Assembly (NCBI GenBank): GCA_021234155.1
Contig: JAJEKV010000001.1
Coordinates: forward strand, 16,313,491-16,377,490
Origin: Isoetes taiwanensis
Taxonomy: Eukaryota > Streptophyta > Lycopodiopsida > Isoetales > Isoetaceae
DNA: 64,000 bases
Direction: 5' to 3'
Of this stretch, positions 1-10,848 are shown one piece after another (positions within the stretch are counted from its first letter, which is position 1; the number at the start of each line of letters is the position of its first letter). Below the pieces are notes generated by a model. It worked only from the letters and a program-made list of their open reading frames with translations, had not been told where the DNA came from and ran no database searches. Both the position numbers and the translations under genes were made by a program.

Positions 1-1040
1 TAACCTAACGTCGCGTTTAGAAGCGACCTCGACCTGCGGCTGCTGGGTTGGCCTCGGTAGTCCGAATCAACCAGGGAAGCACATAAAACTTCCCGTTTTC
101 ACTTATAGATTTCTGGATCATTTCGGCCTGCTTGTGGCATGATTTGGTTGGTTTCAGGTCGGTTCCTGGCCACCAGGATCAGGTTATTCACAGCCAAAGT
201 CTACTCCAATCCTCCGGATTTTGCATTCTTTCCACATTTCGGCCTTCCTAAGGCCCAAATCGGCCCATTTCAGGGCGATTCCCATACTTTTCAGACATTT
301 CCATTCGACAAGATCATGCCGACTCTGCATGCTGCATGCAAGAGAAATTCCACTGTCTTTGCTAGTTCTGGCTTCATCACTTAATTTTAACCCATTCTTA
401 TTCAAACATCCTAACCAATCTAACCCATCCCAGCTTCCTCTACCACGGATTACAGTCACACCTCTTACTATTACCATGATGGAAATTTCAGAAAAATATT
501 CAATTTGTCAATATTAAAGAATCACTATCCATGCCGTGCGTTCATGTTAACAACCATGCTCATACAATCCAATTCTATTCCCAGGCTAGATACATAACCA
601 CAAATTTAAGCAAGCACATAAATGCTACACTAGAAAACCCCAGGTGTAAGTCTTGATCCCCACCTGGAATCCCCCTTACTTCCTCTGCACTCCAACATGC
701 TCCCAAAGTATTGCTCACACCTTGCTCCTTCAGCAATTCGACTGCAATCTATCGCCTTCCAAATGCTTCACGCTGTACTTGTATTTATTATTAATCACCA
801 GTATATTTATCCGTATAATCTCTACATATACGATATATATACTCTGCATGCATAGTATTTTAATTATTATTCCTTTGCATCCTTTAATAAAATAATTCCA
901 CAATGTACCTCAAAATCCTAGGTCCGTTACTTGGTGCTATTTATGAGACCATTAATTTAAACTTGAACCTAGAAACATATTGAGTTGGTGCTCAAATACG
1001 CGAATTAAATTGGTGCTTAATTCGTTTATGGACACAACTG
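1..1040. other. AT-rich intergenic DNA, nothing recognised
   Basis: No frame here has recognisable protein similarity, and the short open frames overlap on both strands. The motif ttggtgct recurs three times between about 930 and 1020. I see no RNA gene and no repeat ends. Confidence 0.4.
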
Positions 1041-1078
1041 AGAACAACTGCCTTCAGAAAGGAGGAATTATTATGGAT

Positions 1079-1659
1079 ATGTTAGCTCAGGGGAGTGGGC
1101 TTGAACATTAGTCTTGGTGGACTAGCATGGGTGTGCAAGATTGGTGAATTAATGGCAAGGCAAGGTAGTTAAATTGGCAAAGACATCTTATATTAGTGGT
1201 GGTTAAATAATATCTTATAAGATATTATTTAATGGTTAAAACATTATAAGACTTTGACTAAAATAGGTAGAGCCATAATTGGAAAAGGGGCAGCGATCTT
1301 TTTGAAAAGGGGCCAGCTTCGGATATATAGAGGTTGCATCGAATCTTCAACCATTCAGTTTCCGGATATTCTTCAATAGGCTGCTACAGTCGGATTTGCC
1401 TGCGACCAACTCCACCCTTTAAGCCAATCGAATTCTTCTTACTGGAAATCCTGATCCTTGCTTGGAGATTTGCGATTGCCTTCTGCCTTGCTGTTAATTT
1501 TGCCAGATCTTAACACTGTTGGCCCAGTTGGGTGGTGAACTGCCATTAATTGTCTTTTATCTTGGATCTTCCTCTAGTTTTGATGAACTAGAGCCAGATC
1601 ATTCCGCGTTATTGGTGTAACTCATAATAAATAGGAGCTATGAGTGCGAACTGGGATCA
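1079..1659 (+). mobile_element. possible LTR, solo or 5' end of a degenerate retrotransposon
   Basis: The stretch starts TG and ends CA. It contains a TATA-like tatata near 1322, a polyadenylation-like aataaa near 1627, and is followed within about 5 bases by tggtggcgccaaaagtgg, which resembles a primer-binding site beginning TGG. No gag or pol frame follows and no second LTR was found, so the boundaries and the class are weak. It also contains a 30-bp perfect palindrome. Confidence 0.28.
1203..1232. repeat. perfect 30-bp AT-rich palindrome
   Basis: Bases 1203-1232 equal their own reverse complement over all 30 positions, with no spacer. It could extrude as a cruciform. It lies inside the possible LTR upstream of the TATA-like box, which is compatible with a regulatory role, but nothing shows this. 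Confidence 0.85.
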
Positions 1660-1868
1660 AAAACTGGTGGCGCCAAAAGTGGCCTAGGATTAGGTTTTAA
1701 TCTCTTACGCATTGGCTACAAGAGGGTGTGTTCATGTGGCAGATCACCTATAGGGTGAAGCCATATGGAACCCTCCTAAGGTTGGTTAAGTTATATAATT
1801 TACTTGACCATGCCCCATATTTGGTGCATACAAGTCTACCAATATAGATTTATATGGTGGCATGGCCC

Positions 1869-1897
1869 AGAATATACATATTTATATTGTATATTCT
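1869..1897. repeat. inverted repeat, 10-bp arms with 9-bp loop
   Basis: The arms agaatataca and tgtatattct are exact complements at 1869-1878 and 1888-1897. It is AT-rich and may be chance. It falls in non-coding sequence downstream of the possible LTR. Confidence 0.6.
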
Positions 1898-2358
1898 AGG
1901 GAAACGTCATAACAATGTTACAATTCGAGAGAAGTGAACAGAATCTTTGTAAGCACAATCCTAATATCAGAAAAGTCAACCTCCAGCTAACCAAGAGACT
2001 GTAAGGGTTTTCGTGTGCAGATGACAGACATTGAAGTCCTACCCAGGTTAAGGCAATATAAAATATCTAATTGGTAATACCCAGGAACATCTTAAGATAT
2101 TCATGCACTAGCTTCACTGCGTTCTTCATTATGTTCTAATTACCAGTTATTTAGTGGCGGGATTAAACCGCTCCAAACCAGGTAAGAGCCGGTTCACATG
2201 CAACAATGGTGGGAGAGGGGCCCTGTTATACCCTTTGTAAATTCGTGACGGTCCGTGATGGTGGGCGTAAAATGGCATGGCATTTTACATGATGGTGAAG
2301 GTGGCGATGGTGCATGTGAATCCAGCCTAATAAGATATACACTATGTCAATCGTAATA

Positions 2359-2787
2359 CAAGCCAGGGCCTGATTACTGTCTTTTTGCCCTAAAATTATG
2401 GCACGCAATCCTTTCGCCGCTTCCCTGCTTTCCTCCGCTTCCATTTCTTTTCTCTCTTTCCGCAGGTCCCCTTGTGGCTCTGCCCTTCCTTTACTTAGCT
2501 TAGATTTCTCTTCTTAGCTTAGATTTCTTTCTTTTCGCAGGTCGGGCAAAAGCAGAGATCAAAGCAAAAGCAGCAGAGATCCGGCGAAAGCAACAGAGAT
2601 TCAAGCAGCAGAGATCCAAGCAGAGGCCCTATTTTTCGATTCTTCCTTCAAACGGCTCTGCTTTACTTTGGCCTTCGATTCTTCCTTCAAAGGCCTTATT
2701 CCTTCGATTCTGCCTTCTTCCCTTCAACGATTCAAACTTGCTCTGCTTTGCTTCGTTTTCTACTGTTCGTAATCAGGCCCTGGCGTG
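2359..2787. mobile_element. non-autonomous TIR element (MITE-like), 429 bp
   Basis: The left end at 2359-2377 and the reverse complement of the right end at 2769-2787 match at 18 of 19 bases (CAAGCCAGGGCCTGATTAC versus CACGCCAGGGCCTGATTAC). Both ends are directly flanked by taata (2354-2358 and 2788-2792), which fits a 5-bp target duplication. The interior repeats agcttagatttct and gcagagat motifs and has no credible transposase. The superfamily is unclear: CAGGG resembles hAT ends but an 8-bp duplication is absent, and the TA next to each end could instead extend the inverted repeat. Confidence 0.7.
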
Positions 2788-2799
2788 TAATATATTATG

Positions 2800-4790
2800 T
2801 CCCATAATTCCACGGCTGGGAGGGGATGCACGCACAGTAGGGCTTCTTTCGGCGGCGGCCACAAGCCTCGGCCCGGGCACTTCAGCGGCTCAGGCTCGTC
2901 GCGCCTCTCTGGCGCTGGCGCCCGCTCGGCCGATTTTTCTAACCTCTTAGGCAAGGGCAATAAATCATTTTCAAAACCAGTGACAACAATTAACATCGTA
3001 ATGGAATGCAGCATTAATGATTAACTATTCAGAGTATGCTATTCATAACGAATAATCTGAGAACAAACAGAGTTATCTGCAGTATATTCAATATGAATAA
3101 ACCAAATATCCACCAGTTTTATCTCACAATCAAGCCATAATCTAACAGTAACGGAAATGCATCACAACAAGCTTGATAATAAACAAGAATCATATACATA
3201 GTTCAGATTTGCATAACAGAATAATGGATAGACTTATCTCTTAATAGCCACAACCAACAGCCATAAAATTATCAGATCTTCTGGTGACTCTCCATGGTTC
3301 TGCACTGGTCTGGTCGGATTTGCTTCCTCGAAATCTTCTGCTCTGATATACTTCTACTCTTCCTGCTCTCTAACAGAATAATGGTTGGCCTCCCTAAATC
3401 TGCTATGTTTGCACCTTATCTGGTCGGCCACTTCCTTTAAATGCTTCCTGCCTGGTTTGCCTCTTTCTCTGATCCATTCCTGCCCTTCCAGATCCGCTCG
3501 CCGCTCCTCCCTTCGTTCTCCTCCTTTCAACCGTAACCTGCTTTGCTGCCTTCATGCCTTTTCAATTCAAAAGGGGCTTTTGTTCTTAACCCTTAGATTC
3601 TAATAAATCTCCACCCTTGGTTTTATTTTAATAATGTCAAGGTAAGTGGATCACCATTCTTGTATCTTCTTGAACCATTCTTGTCAAGAATGACAAATCG
3701 CCCTCCAAAACCTGTAGAATCCAGTCTGCCTTACCTTGACGTAGTAGAAATGGCATGGGGTCAGCAAGAATGGCTTTCCCCATGCCATTCTACATAACAT
3801 CTCTTTCTTCAACCATTCAAACAATATAACCCCTACAAGGTTTATAACTTCAAATAACATCCCCACATGCTAATATTGCTAATATGACCCGTTTTGTAAA
3901 ACTTAGCATGGTAAGATCACATGGCATTGCTCCTTTGATCACGTTTTCACCCAAAATGCACAATTTTGAACAAATTATTCCTTCTACAGAGACCCGTCAG
4001 TATTGACTCTAGTGTATTGTTTGACTCCTAGGAAATACATCGTACTTTTTTGCTAACATCCATTAACTAGCACATTGCAATCCGAAATACCCGGTCTTCT
4101 CTTCCTAAGCTATACTATTCTCAGACCATGAACTCATATAATTTATTTGTTGCCCCATATAAATGGCTTGGTTGTAGTCTCCAAACTTATGCTGGAATTG
4201 CTAGCATATTATTAGATTGTTTATAGAAGACGTACTGGAATTATAAAGATGAAAAGTCTGCCTTTGAAGTGTTTTAAAATTACCTGCCTTATTGGACATG
4301 GGAATTGTGGTGGACATACTTGTTCCATCGGATTAAATTCTTGTTTCCTGATTCTCTAACCATCAAGATGGTTGATTGTAAATTTCTCAATCTTTTCAAA
4401 AACATCAAGCATCTTTTCAAAGCCATTATCTAGCTGTAGGATCTGCAACCTTTGCTAAAATTCTAGCATTGAGTGCATCTTTCACCTTTTTTTAAACACC
4501 AATAGCTTCATTCCCTGTCAAAAGTTGCAATAAAAAGATCCCAAATGCAAAGACATAATGCATGTGTGACAATATATTCAGAGTCCATAACATTGTGTCA
4601 CCAATTGTGTCCACTTTTGGAACCTGTCAGAGTACCTACAATTGTTACTTCAGAAATGGATATTGTTTTCTTGTTCTTTCTATCAAAGACAATTGAAAAG
4701 TTCAAATTAAAAGTCCAAAGCATGTTAATATTCAAGGTCAAGGTAAAGAAAGTACTAATGGAGGTGGAAATGAATGAATCCAATTTAACA
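2800..4790. other. intergenic DNA, nothing recognised
   Basis: Short open frames on both strands lack coding character or recognisable domains. A GC-rich patch at about 2820-2945 stands out from AT-rich flanks but has no frame I can name. Confidence 0.4.
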
Positions 4791-4796
4791 CTTACA

Positions 4797-4834
4797 AGAA
4801 ATTTATCGCGGCGGCCGCCGCCGCGAACATTTCT
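4797..4834. repeat. GC-rich hairpin in AT-rich DNA
   Basis: An imperfect inverted repeat has arms of about 18 bases (agaaatttatcgcggcgg against the complement of ccgccgcgaacatttct). Its core is the perfect 14-bp palindrome gcggcggccgccgc, which includes a NotI site. The composition contrast with the flanks is sharp. No flanking duplication was found. Confidence 0.6.
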
Positions 4835-5886
4835 CTTGACCGACTTGATGTTATTTCGAGATGAAATTTTTCTACTAAATAACCTATTCATTAGTCGAGT
4901 TAAATGCCAGTCTAAAAGTTAATAGGCAACAACATTTAAATACATGAAATCAGTTTCTTTAAATGGAATGGTGAATTGGGCTTTTAAGAATTCTAGGAAC
5001 TATGACCCTCAAATTGAATATTGTCTACTTCAGGAACTTGATGGGAAACCTTAGTGTTCCAATGGAACAAACAAATATCAAAGAAGATACAATCATGGTC
5101 TACGCCTAGTATTGTCCTTCTCAAGTTAAATCTTGGGCAGAAGATAGAAAGCACAAATGACTAGGTCATAAATCCTTGGCAAACACTCGTCATAAATGAT
5201 GTGAATGCTAGGACTATCATTACTTGTTCAGCACCTTCTTGTGCAACTCTAATGCTTTAAGAGTTCCTATTTCACAAATCATGGGGCCAACATGTTCAAA
5301 ATCATCTGTATTATATGGGTTTTAAAATAGTAAGAATTTTAGATTGATTGATGAGATAAGGTTTGTTGCAAATGTTTTTACGAAAATTTTGGTCGAAGCA
5401 ACAAAATTTAAAAAGAAATAATTGTTTGCAATTGTTGGAAAAACGAAAAAAGGAAGATTGTTCGAGAAAAAAACACAAAAAAGATGTTGAAGAAAGAAAA
5501 AGCTTCATGGCAGCGTCTTCTGCCAACCATGCTGGATTGGAAGCACAATGCAACAGCCCTTGACATGGAGCATCGCATTTTCTCTTCCAATTTCCATGCA
5601 GTTGGATGATTTTCGACTAACGGCCACTGGAAGATTTTCTATGTGCATGCTTGATGGAGATGGGGGAGGAACTAAAAATAGCACGACAATTCCAACATCA
5701 TGAATTGACAATGGGTATGCCACATCCAACATTTGCTGCAACTTGCAATTTCAATCATTATAGCAATCATTGGTCTATGCCTTTGTGTATATTTACAAAT
5801 TTAAAAGTATTTATATGATTTATACTTCTACACAATGGCCACTACGCCAAGCCATTTGGAAACTTATGGAACATGTGCTCATACAT
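4835..5886. other. intergenic DNA, nothing recognised
   Basis: A lysine-rich open frame at 5363-5563 (66 codons) overlaps long A-runs and resembles no family I know. It is best treated as composition-driven. Nothing else stands out. Confidence 0.35.
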
Positions 5887-5894
5887 GGACAGAC

Positions 5895-6628
5895 CATAGC
5901 TACCGGGAACCAAGTTCCGAACTTGGTTCCCGTTCCCAACTCCGTTCCCGAGCGTCCTGAGTTCCGGGAACTCCGAGCCAAGTTCCCACTACATGTGCTA
6001 CCGGGAACTTCGTTCCGGACGAAGTTCCCATAAATGGAAACTTGAGTTCCCGGTAGCAAATTTTTTGGGAACTAAATTTACAAAGGAATGGAAAAAAGAA
6101 AGTGTCGAATATGATTTAAAACAATGCTATTTTTTCCCTCCTATTTTTTTTACAAGGCTTAAGATTTATTCTTCACCGCATCTGCTAAATGCAACCTTTT
6201 GCTACACAATTTGTTAACTTTGCAATAAAAATCTTTTCCAGTCACGTTTCCATATTTTTGCAATTTGAAATCTTCCCAAACTAAAGTTTTATGTTGGTAT
6301 TAAAGGTGTTTTCAGTTTTATGTATTTTTAGTTACTATATTCTAGTTATGTGTTCTTTCTAAAAGCTTATAACTTCTTAAAATTGTTGTTTTCAAACTTT
6401 ATATGAGCATTAAACAGTGGTTTTATCTATTACGTTCACACATCACTATGTATTTCACTTTTTTCTATTCTATGTGTTCTATAATGATCTACATGCAAAG
6501 GGAACTCCAAAACCGTTTGAATTTTTAAAAAATTCGAAGGTTGGACGTTCCCGTTCCCATCCGTTCCCGTTCCCGTTCCGAATTTTGGGTCCGAGTTCCC
6601 GTTCCCGTTCCCGTTCCGGGTAGCTATG
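5895..6628. mobile_element. hAT-type MITE with GGGAAC-rich ends, 734 bp
   Basis: The left end begins CATAGCTACCGGGAAC and the right end ends GTTCCGGGTAGCTATG, so the terminal inverted repeat is 10 perfect bases and then imperfect. The 8-bp duplication ggacagac flanks it exactly (5887-5894 and 6629-6636). An 8-bp duplication is typical of hAT elements. Inside both ends lie arrays of the hexamer gggaac or its complement gttccc (about 5895-6060 and 6540-6620). The interior is AT-rich with no transposase, so it would have to be moved in trans. Confidence 0.8.
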
Positions 6629-6639
6629 GGACAGACTAG

Positions 6640-8270
6640 TTTTAATAAGATTTCGATTTCTGAGACTTTTATAGAAGTGGCCATTATTTATTAACTGAAT
6701 GACATAGATCAACTTATGCAAAACTCCAAAGACAAAAACTTTAAATTGCCTTAAAAATATTAACTTAGATGGAAGCTTTTGCCTAAATTTTGGAACAGAT
6801 GCATAGTATCCATACATTCATTGTGGAATGGGATTGCAACTGAAACCTTAACCTTATGGCAGATGAGCTTTTACTGATCTGGCTTCTACTTGAGACAATC
6901 TAGAATTGACCTTCCCCTTCTCCAAATTTCTATTTTGCCTATTTATATTTTCCATGCAGATGTTCAATGTGCTGCTGCAACTTTGCTATTTCCTGCACAA
7001 CAACAAAAGGAAGCATCATGAAAAAAAAAATATCCATTCTCAACTTGCAAAAAGATGGAACTATGGAAAATGCCTATTGGACCAATCACTGTATGCATGC
7101 ATTCTCAATGCCAAACTCAAATCCTGTGAGGGTGATAGGCTCTTGAAAGCACATGCAAAGTTTTCTCATAAGATAAAACCATATCTTTCTGGTTCTGTTA
7201 TAGAGTTGGGCTGCGTTGTCATCATCGCATCACAGCATATGATTCGATAAGTGCAGGCGCGGCCCCAAACTAGAAATAATAATAAAAAAAAGACTAAGAA
7301 CACATGCAGCAGCCAGCTCTTTTATTTACATAAGCTGAACAGAGTATAAGCAACAGACCAGAAGTTCATCTTCATGGTGCAAAAATTGTCTGTTTGATAT
7401 AGGCTAAACACTAGTTCAAACTTATTCAAGCCATCATGCTCTATTATGCTCTGTGATACATGAGAAGAGAAGTCTTGCCAGTTCTGAAAGGAGTTGCTAC
7501 TGCAATCCATATGCATGTGAGCACAACTTGGTGTCCCACAATAAATGGTCGTTCCAGCATCAATTTTACAATACATCATCCCCCTGTTTTTTTTAAGGGC
7601 AAGCCATCTCATAATTTAATTTAGAATTCCTTACTCTTGCCTCCTCATAATCATTGGGCATCTCAACAAAATATTAGCATAATCAATGCCTCAGCCAACT
7701 TATTATTCAAAATGACGATTAATCAGCAAGTTGCAGCTTCCAATTTAAATGCCAAGAAATTCTGGCAAAATTTAGTGCAACCAAGCAACAATGAGCCCAA
7801 ACAACACTGCCAAGGATGCGCAACACCCCTCTTCTCAGCATTTAATATGGGAAAGCAGGCAAACAAATGAGCACATGCAAGATTTAAAGTAATGGATGGC
7901 ACGTGATATAAACAATGCATGCACTTACCTAGGATACCAGAAAGTATAAAGATGAAGACATGCAGTAAGAATACTATACCATTTTTGTAACTTTTGCCCA
8001 TGATGTTCTTTCCAGAGATGAAAATGTAATTGTTCTCCTTTCCAAATTGATTTCCTAGCAGTTGGCATCAAACAGAAATACTTGCTCAGAAGAGAGCATC
8101 CATTTAACAGAAAACCAAACTTACGTTGCAATCTAAACAAAATGTAAGCTAGAAACACCGACTCTAAGGAGCAAACAAATGATGGCAACTACTGTGCGAA
8201 TGGTCGCAGAGATGCAAAACCTTCTTGTGCTGGCTTCAGGGCAGTAGGTTCCCCGATGCCTTTTTGGGGT
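6640..8270. other. AT-rich intergenic DNA upstream of the Rep gene
   Basis: Open frames on both strands (for example 6906-7250 plus and 7322-7612 minus) show no domain I recognise and no consistent splice-phase chain. If the Rep gene is part of a mobile element, its left end could lie in or just after this stretch. I could not find a repeat marking it. Confidence 0.35.
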
Positions 8271-8525
8271 TTTTTTTTTGGTTTTTTTTGGGGAAATGTT
8301 GCCTGCCGCTGAAGAGGGCGGTGGTTTTGTGCCCTGCTTCTACATGGATGGCCGGATCTGGTTGTCTGGTTTTGGCATGTCTGTGAGTAGCTACCTGGCA
8401 GTGAAATCGTCCTGCTCCCAGGTCGTTGTGGCAAATTCCCTCCGAGTTTGTGGGAGGCTGGCCGCGTGGCCCTGCCTTCTGGGAAGCTGTTTTGGGTCTT
8501 TAATTGTGCATGCTGGTGCAGCGGG

Positions 8526-10539
8526 ATGGCGAGCAGCAGCAGGTCTGCGGAGGGAAGCAATCCATCTGTTGGGGCATCTGCAGGTAACTTGTAAATTCCC
8601 TTCATGTTGAAACGATTGGCCAGAGAGTGGAGAGGAGGGAACGGTTCCCTTGATGAGGAGGGCAGGCCTCCTGAAAGCAGTAAAGCTGGAGCAGCCAGGA
8701 AGAATTCCGTGTCCCTTATGTGCGGCCCTGCTTTGCTGGATAGTGTTGTAGGTTGTCCCCAGGTTGCCTCTTATCCGCTTTTCCACCGTAGTACCTATGT
8801 AGAAGTTCCCTCTGAGGAGCTCCACCTGAGCGCAGAAAGGGCCCAGCATAATCTGAATGTGCTTGCTGAGGCCTGTAACGCTGCTGTGCCAACAAGGAAG
8901 AGAGGCAGACCACGCAAGGAGGCGGCAATTGTTATCCATGAGCAGAATCAGAGGGACGAGATGAAGAGAAGGAAACAGCAGGAGAGAGATGAGAAGAAGA
9001 AGGAGAGAGAGCAGAGGCAGAAGGAGAAAAAGGAGGCCCGTGAGCTTGCAAAGAGGGAGAAAGAGGAGAAGAGATCTTCGAGGAGACAAAAGGGGCAAGA
9101 GGGTGATGATAGGAGTAATGTTTTGGACGTGAGCGTAACAGTCACAATTAGTGGGTCGGATATAGCAGAGGACCATTACCTCAGGGTTTGCAAATTTCTT
9201 GATTCAGATTGCATAGCTGGTATGGTGGCAGTTGAGCGGGGATCGGAGCTGGATCACCTGCATTTGCAATGTGTGTTCCGTGTCCCTATGACAACTCCTG
9301 CAGCTGTCAATGTGCGCCTCAGGAATGCTCTGGACTGGACTAGCCATCGTCCACCAGGAGGTGTCATCATGTGCAAGGCATTGAAAGATACCCGCCTGCA
9401 CTGCTTCGAAGGAATGCTAGGATACTGCTTAAAAGACAAAGGGAAGCTACATTTTAGGAGTCATATGAAAGATGTCACTGCAGACCAGCTAGAACGTGGC
9501 AAGAATTTGTATGCGCTTTATGGCGCAGGAGAGATCAAGCATTGTGTCGTGCTAGATAACAGAAACCTTTTTGGTCGTGCTGGACACTTTGTCATGTACC
9601 ATGGTAGACGGCAGCGCACTCCAAGCTTATGCTACACTATTGCACGTATGCTCCGTACTGGAAAGTTTGTCCTCTCAAGTGCATGGGTGCTGCCATGGAA
9701 TTCTGCCCGGATTAGTTATCATAGGGTGGAGGCTGCTTGGAGATTGACGCTAGATCCCAACCATGCTTCCATCAAGGATGTTCGGTGTGTTATTTATGGC
9801 CTCCCTCCAGGTGAAGAACCCATAGAGAAGGTTGGCAAGAGACGGCGCAGATTCTGGGATGATGCATTAGATTGCAAGGAATTAGACAGACTTGACGCGA
9901 TGCTGGAGGAAGAGAGCAGCACTGGGGAAGGGGACGATGCAGTTGATGTTGTAGATTATCCTACAGATGAGGAATACCGTGAGGAGACCGCAGCCTTCAT
10001 ACCTCCTGTAGACCCGAACCAGTATTGCTTGGCAGATTACATCCCCTTAGACGTAGAGGACCATGCTTTCCAGATTGGATAGTATGCTTCTTGCAGTTTG
10101 AATTGCCTGTGTTGCATGAATGGATTAATTGAGTCGTCTTCTTCTTGTAGGTCCCACTGGAAATGTAGCAGCGCGTGAGGAGGTGGAAGATGGTTGCCCC
10201 GCAGCACCATTCTCCGCTTTCATCTCCTTGGATCCTGATTCCCTAGAGGTGGGCGCTGCTGGAGAAAACAATCCTCCACACGAGGGGCCTTTTTTGGACA
10301 TCGATTGGTTGAAGGAGCAGACTTGGAGATCTGTGCGTACGCTGTCGCTCGCCTTGGCCAACATAGTTGATGTGTTGGAAGAGGCCTTGACGGCGATGGA
10401 TGATCCTGAGATCGCTGTTGACCAACGGAACAGAAGAGTTTTCAGGGCAGAAGTGAATCACGTGAGGGCGATGCTGCTGTCCAAGCTCCGCCAGTTACAG
10501 GAGCTTGCTTCAAGGCACCCCCGCACCATGAGAGCTTGA
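8526..10539 (+). CDS. Replitron-like Rep (HUH endonuclease) transposase, spliced
   Basis: This is predicted to nick and rejoin single-stranded DNA during replicative transposition. A 492-codon open frame runs from the ATG at 8604 to a TAG at 10080-10082. In that numbering a beta-strand like motif I is VTVTISG (about 177-183), the metal-binding HUH motif is HLH (H218, H220) in a context typical of CRESS-type Rep proteins, and motif III is YCLK (Y274, K277), with one catalytic tyrosine. Upstream are an AT-hook-like GRPRK segment (101-105) and a charged coiled coil (about 112-164). No Walker A or helicase domain is visible, which separates it from Helitrons and CRESS viral Reps and fits Replitrons. 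A better start is the ATG at 8526. Exon 8526-8583 ends CAG|GTAACT and joins in phase 1 to the acceptor TTGTAG at 8751, removing 168 bases. The C-terminus is uncertain (see the 10151-10539 entry). The locus is clearly GC-richer than its flanks. Confidence 0.8.
8584..8751 (+). other. predicted intron 1 of the Rep gene, 168 bases
   Basis: The donor is cag|gtaact after 8583 and the acceptor is ttgttgtag before 8752. Both exons are in phase 1, and the join creates a glycine codon that leads into CPQVASYPLF. The exon 1 peptide starts MASSSRSAEG, a plausible plant N-terminus. The alternative is translation from the ATG at 8604 inside this intron, which has a stop codon immediately upstream in frame. 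Confidence 0.6.
10151..10539 (+). CDS. candidate last exon of the Rep gene, helical C-terminal domain
   Basis: An open frame of about 129 codons starts after the pyrimidine-rich acceptor cttcttcttgtag at 10150 and stops at 10537-10539. Its second half is rich in leucine, alanine and charged residues (for example SLALANIVDVLEEAL) and looks like amphipathic helices, which could serve oligomerisation. To join in phase, the preceding exon must end in phase 1. The best donor I see is C|GTGAGG at 9978/9979, which would replace the last 34 residues of the 8604-10082 frame. The donor-like gtatgc at 10082 would recreate a stop codon. The long frame may be a retained-intron form, or this exon may belong to a separate product. 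Confidence 0.45.
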
Positions 10540-10723
10540 TAGAAAGAGCTTCTCTTAGTGTTTATATATATGTGTATAGCGGAAGTTTCTATGTTGCTGT
10601 GAATGGTTTTGACGGTTCAGTCGTGTAGCTGAAGTTGTTGGCAAATGGAGTGTACATGAGCTGTTCATGTACTGTTTCTCTGTGTAATGTAATGCTGTTA
10701 TAATCTGACGTGCATATAAAGTC

Positions 10724-10771
10724 ATGGGTCTCGATTAGGATGGGTCTCGATTAGGATGGGTCTCGATTGGG
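10724..10771. repeat. three tandem copies of a 16-bp repeat
   Basis: The unit atgggtctcgattagg occurs at 10724-10739 and 10740-10755, then once more with ATTGGG at its end (10756-10771). It lies about 185 bases after the last Rep-gene stop. Short direct repeats at or near the termini are reported for Replitrons, so this may mark the right end. No matching unit was found upstream. Confidence 0.8.
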
Positions 10772-10848
10772 GCAGAAAGAAATGAACTAAAATTTAAGGG
10801 CGGAGCTCTTCTTATTTATAGACAAAGGAAAAGGAAACAACTTACAGC

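Noticed and set aside
5363-5563. Lysine-rich 66-codon frame
   Set aside because: It is A-rich low-complexity DNA with opposing frames of similar length and no similarity.
8391-9176. 261-codon minus-strand frame opposite the Rep gene
   Set aside because: It is antisense to the HUH domain's upstream coiled coil. The leucine/serine-rich product mirrors the AAG/GAG-rich coding strand, and no family is recognisable.
8526-10539. Endogenous CRESS-DNA virus insertion
   Set aside because: There is no SF3 helicase, no capsid gene and no viral stem-loop. The predicted plant-type intron and AT-hook N-terminus fit a Replitron better, although a distant viral origin of the Rep fold is not excluded.
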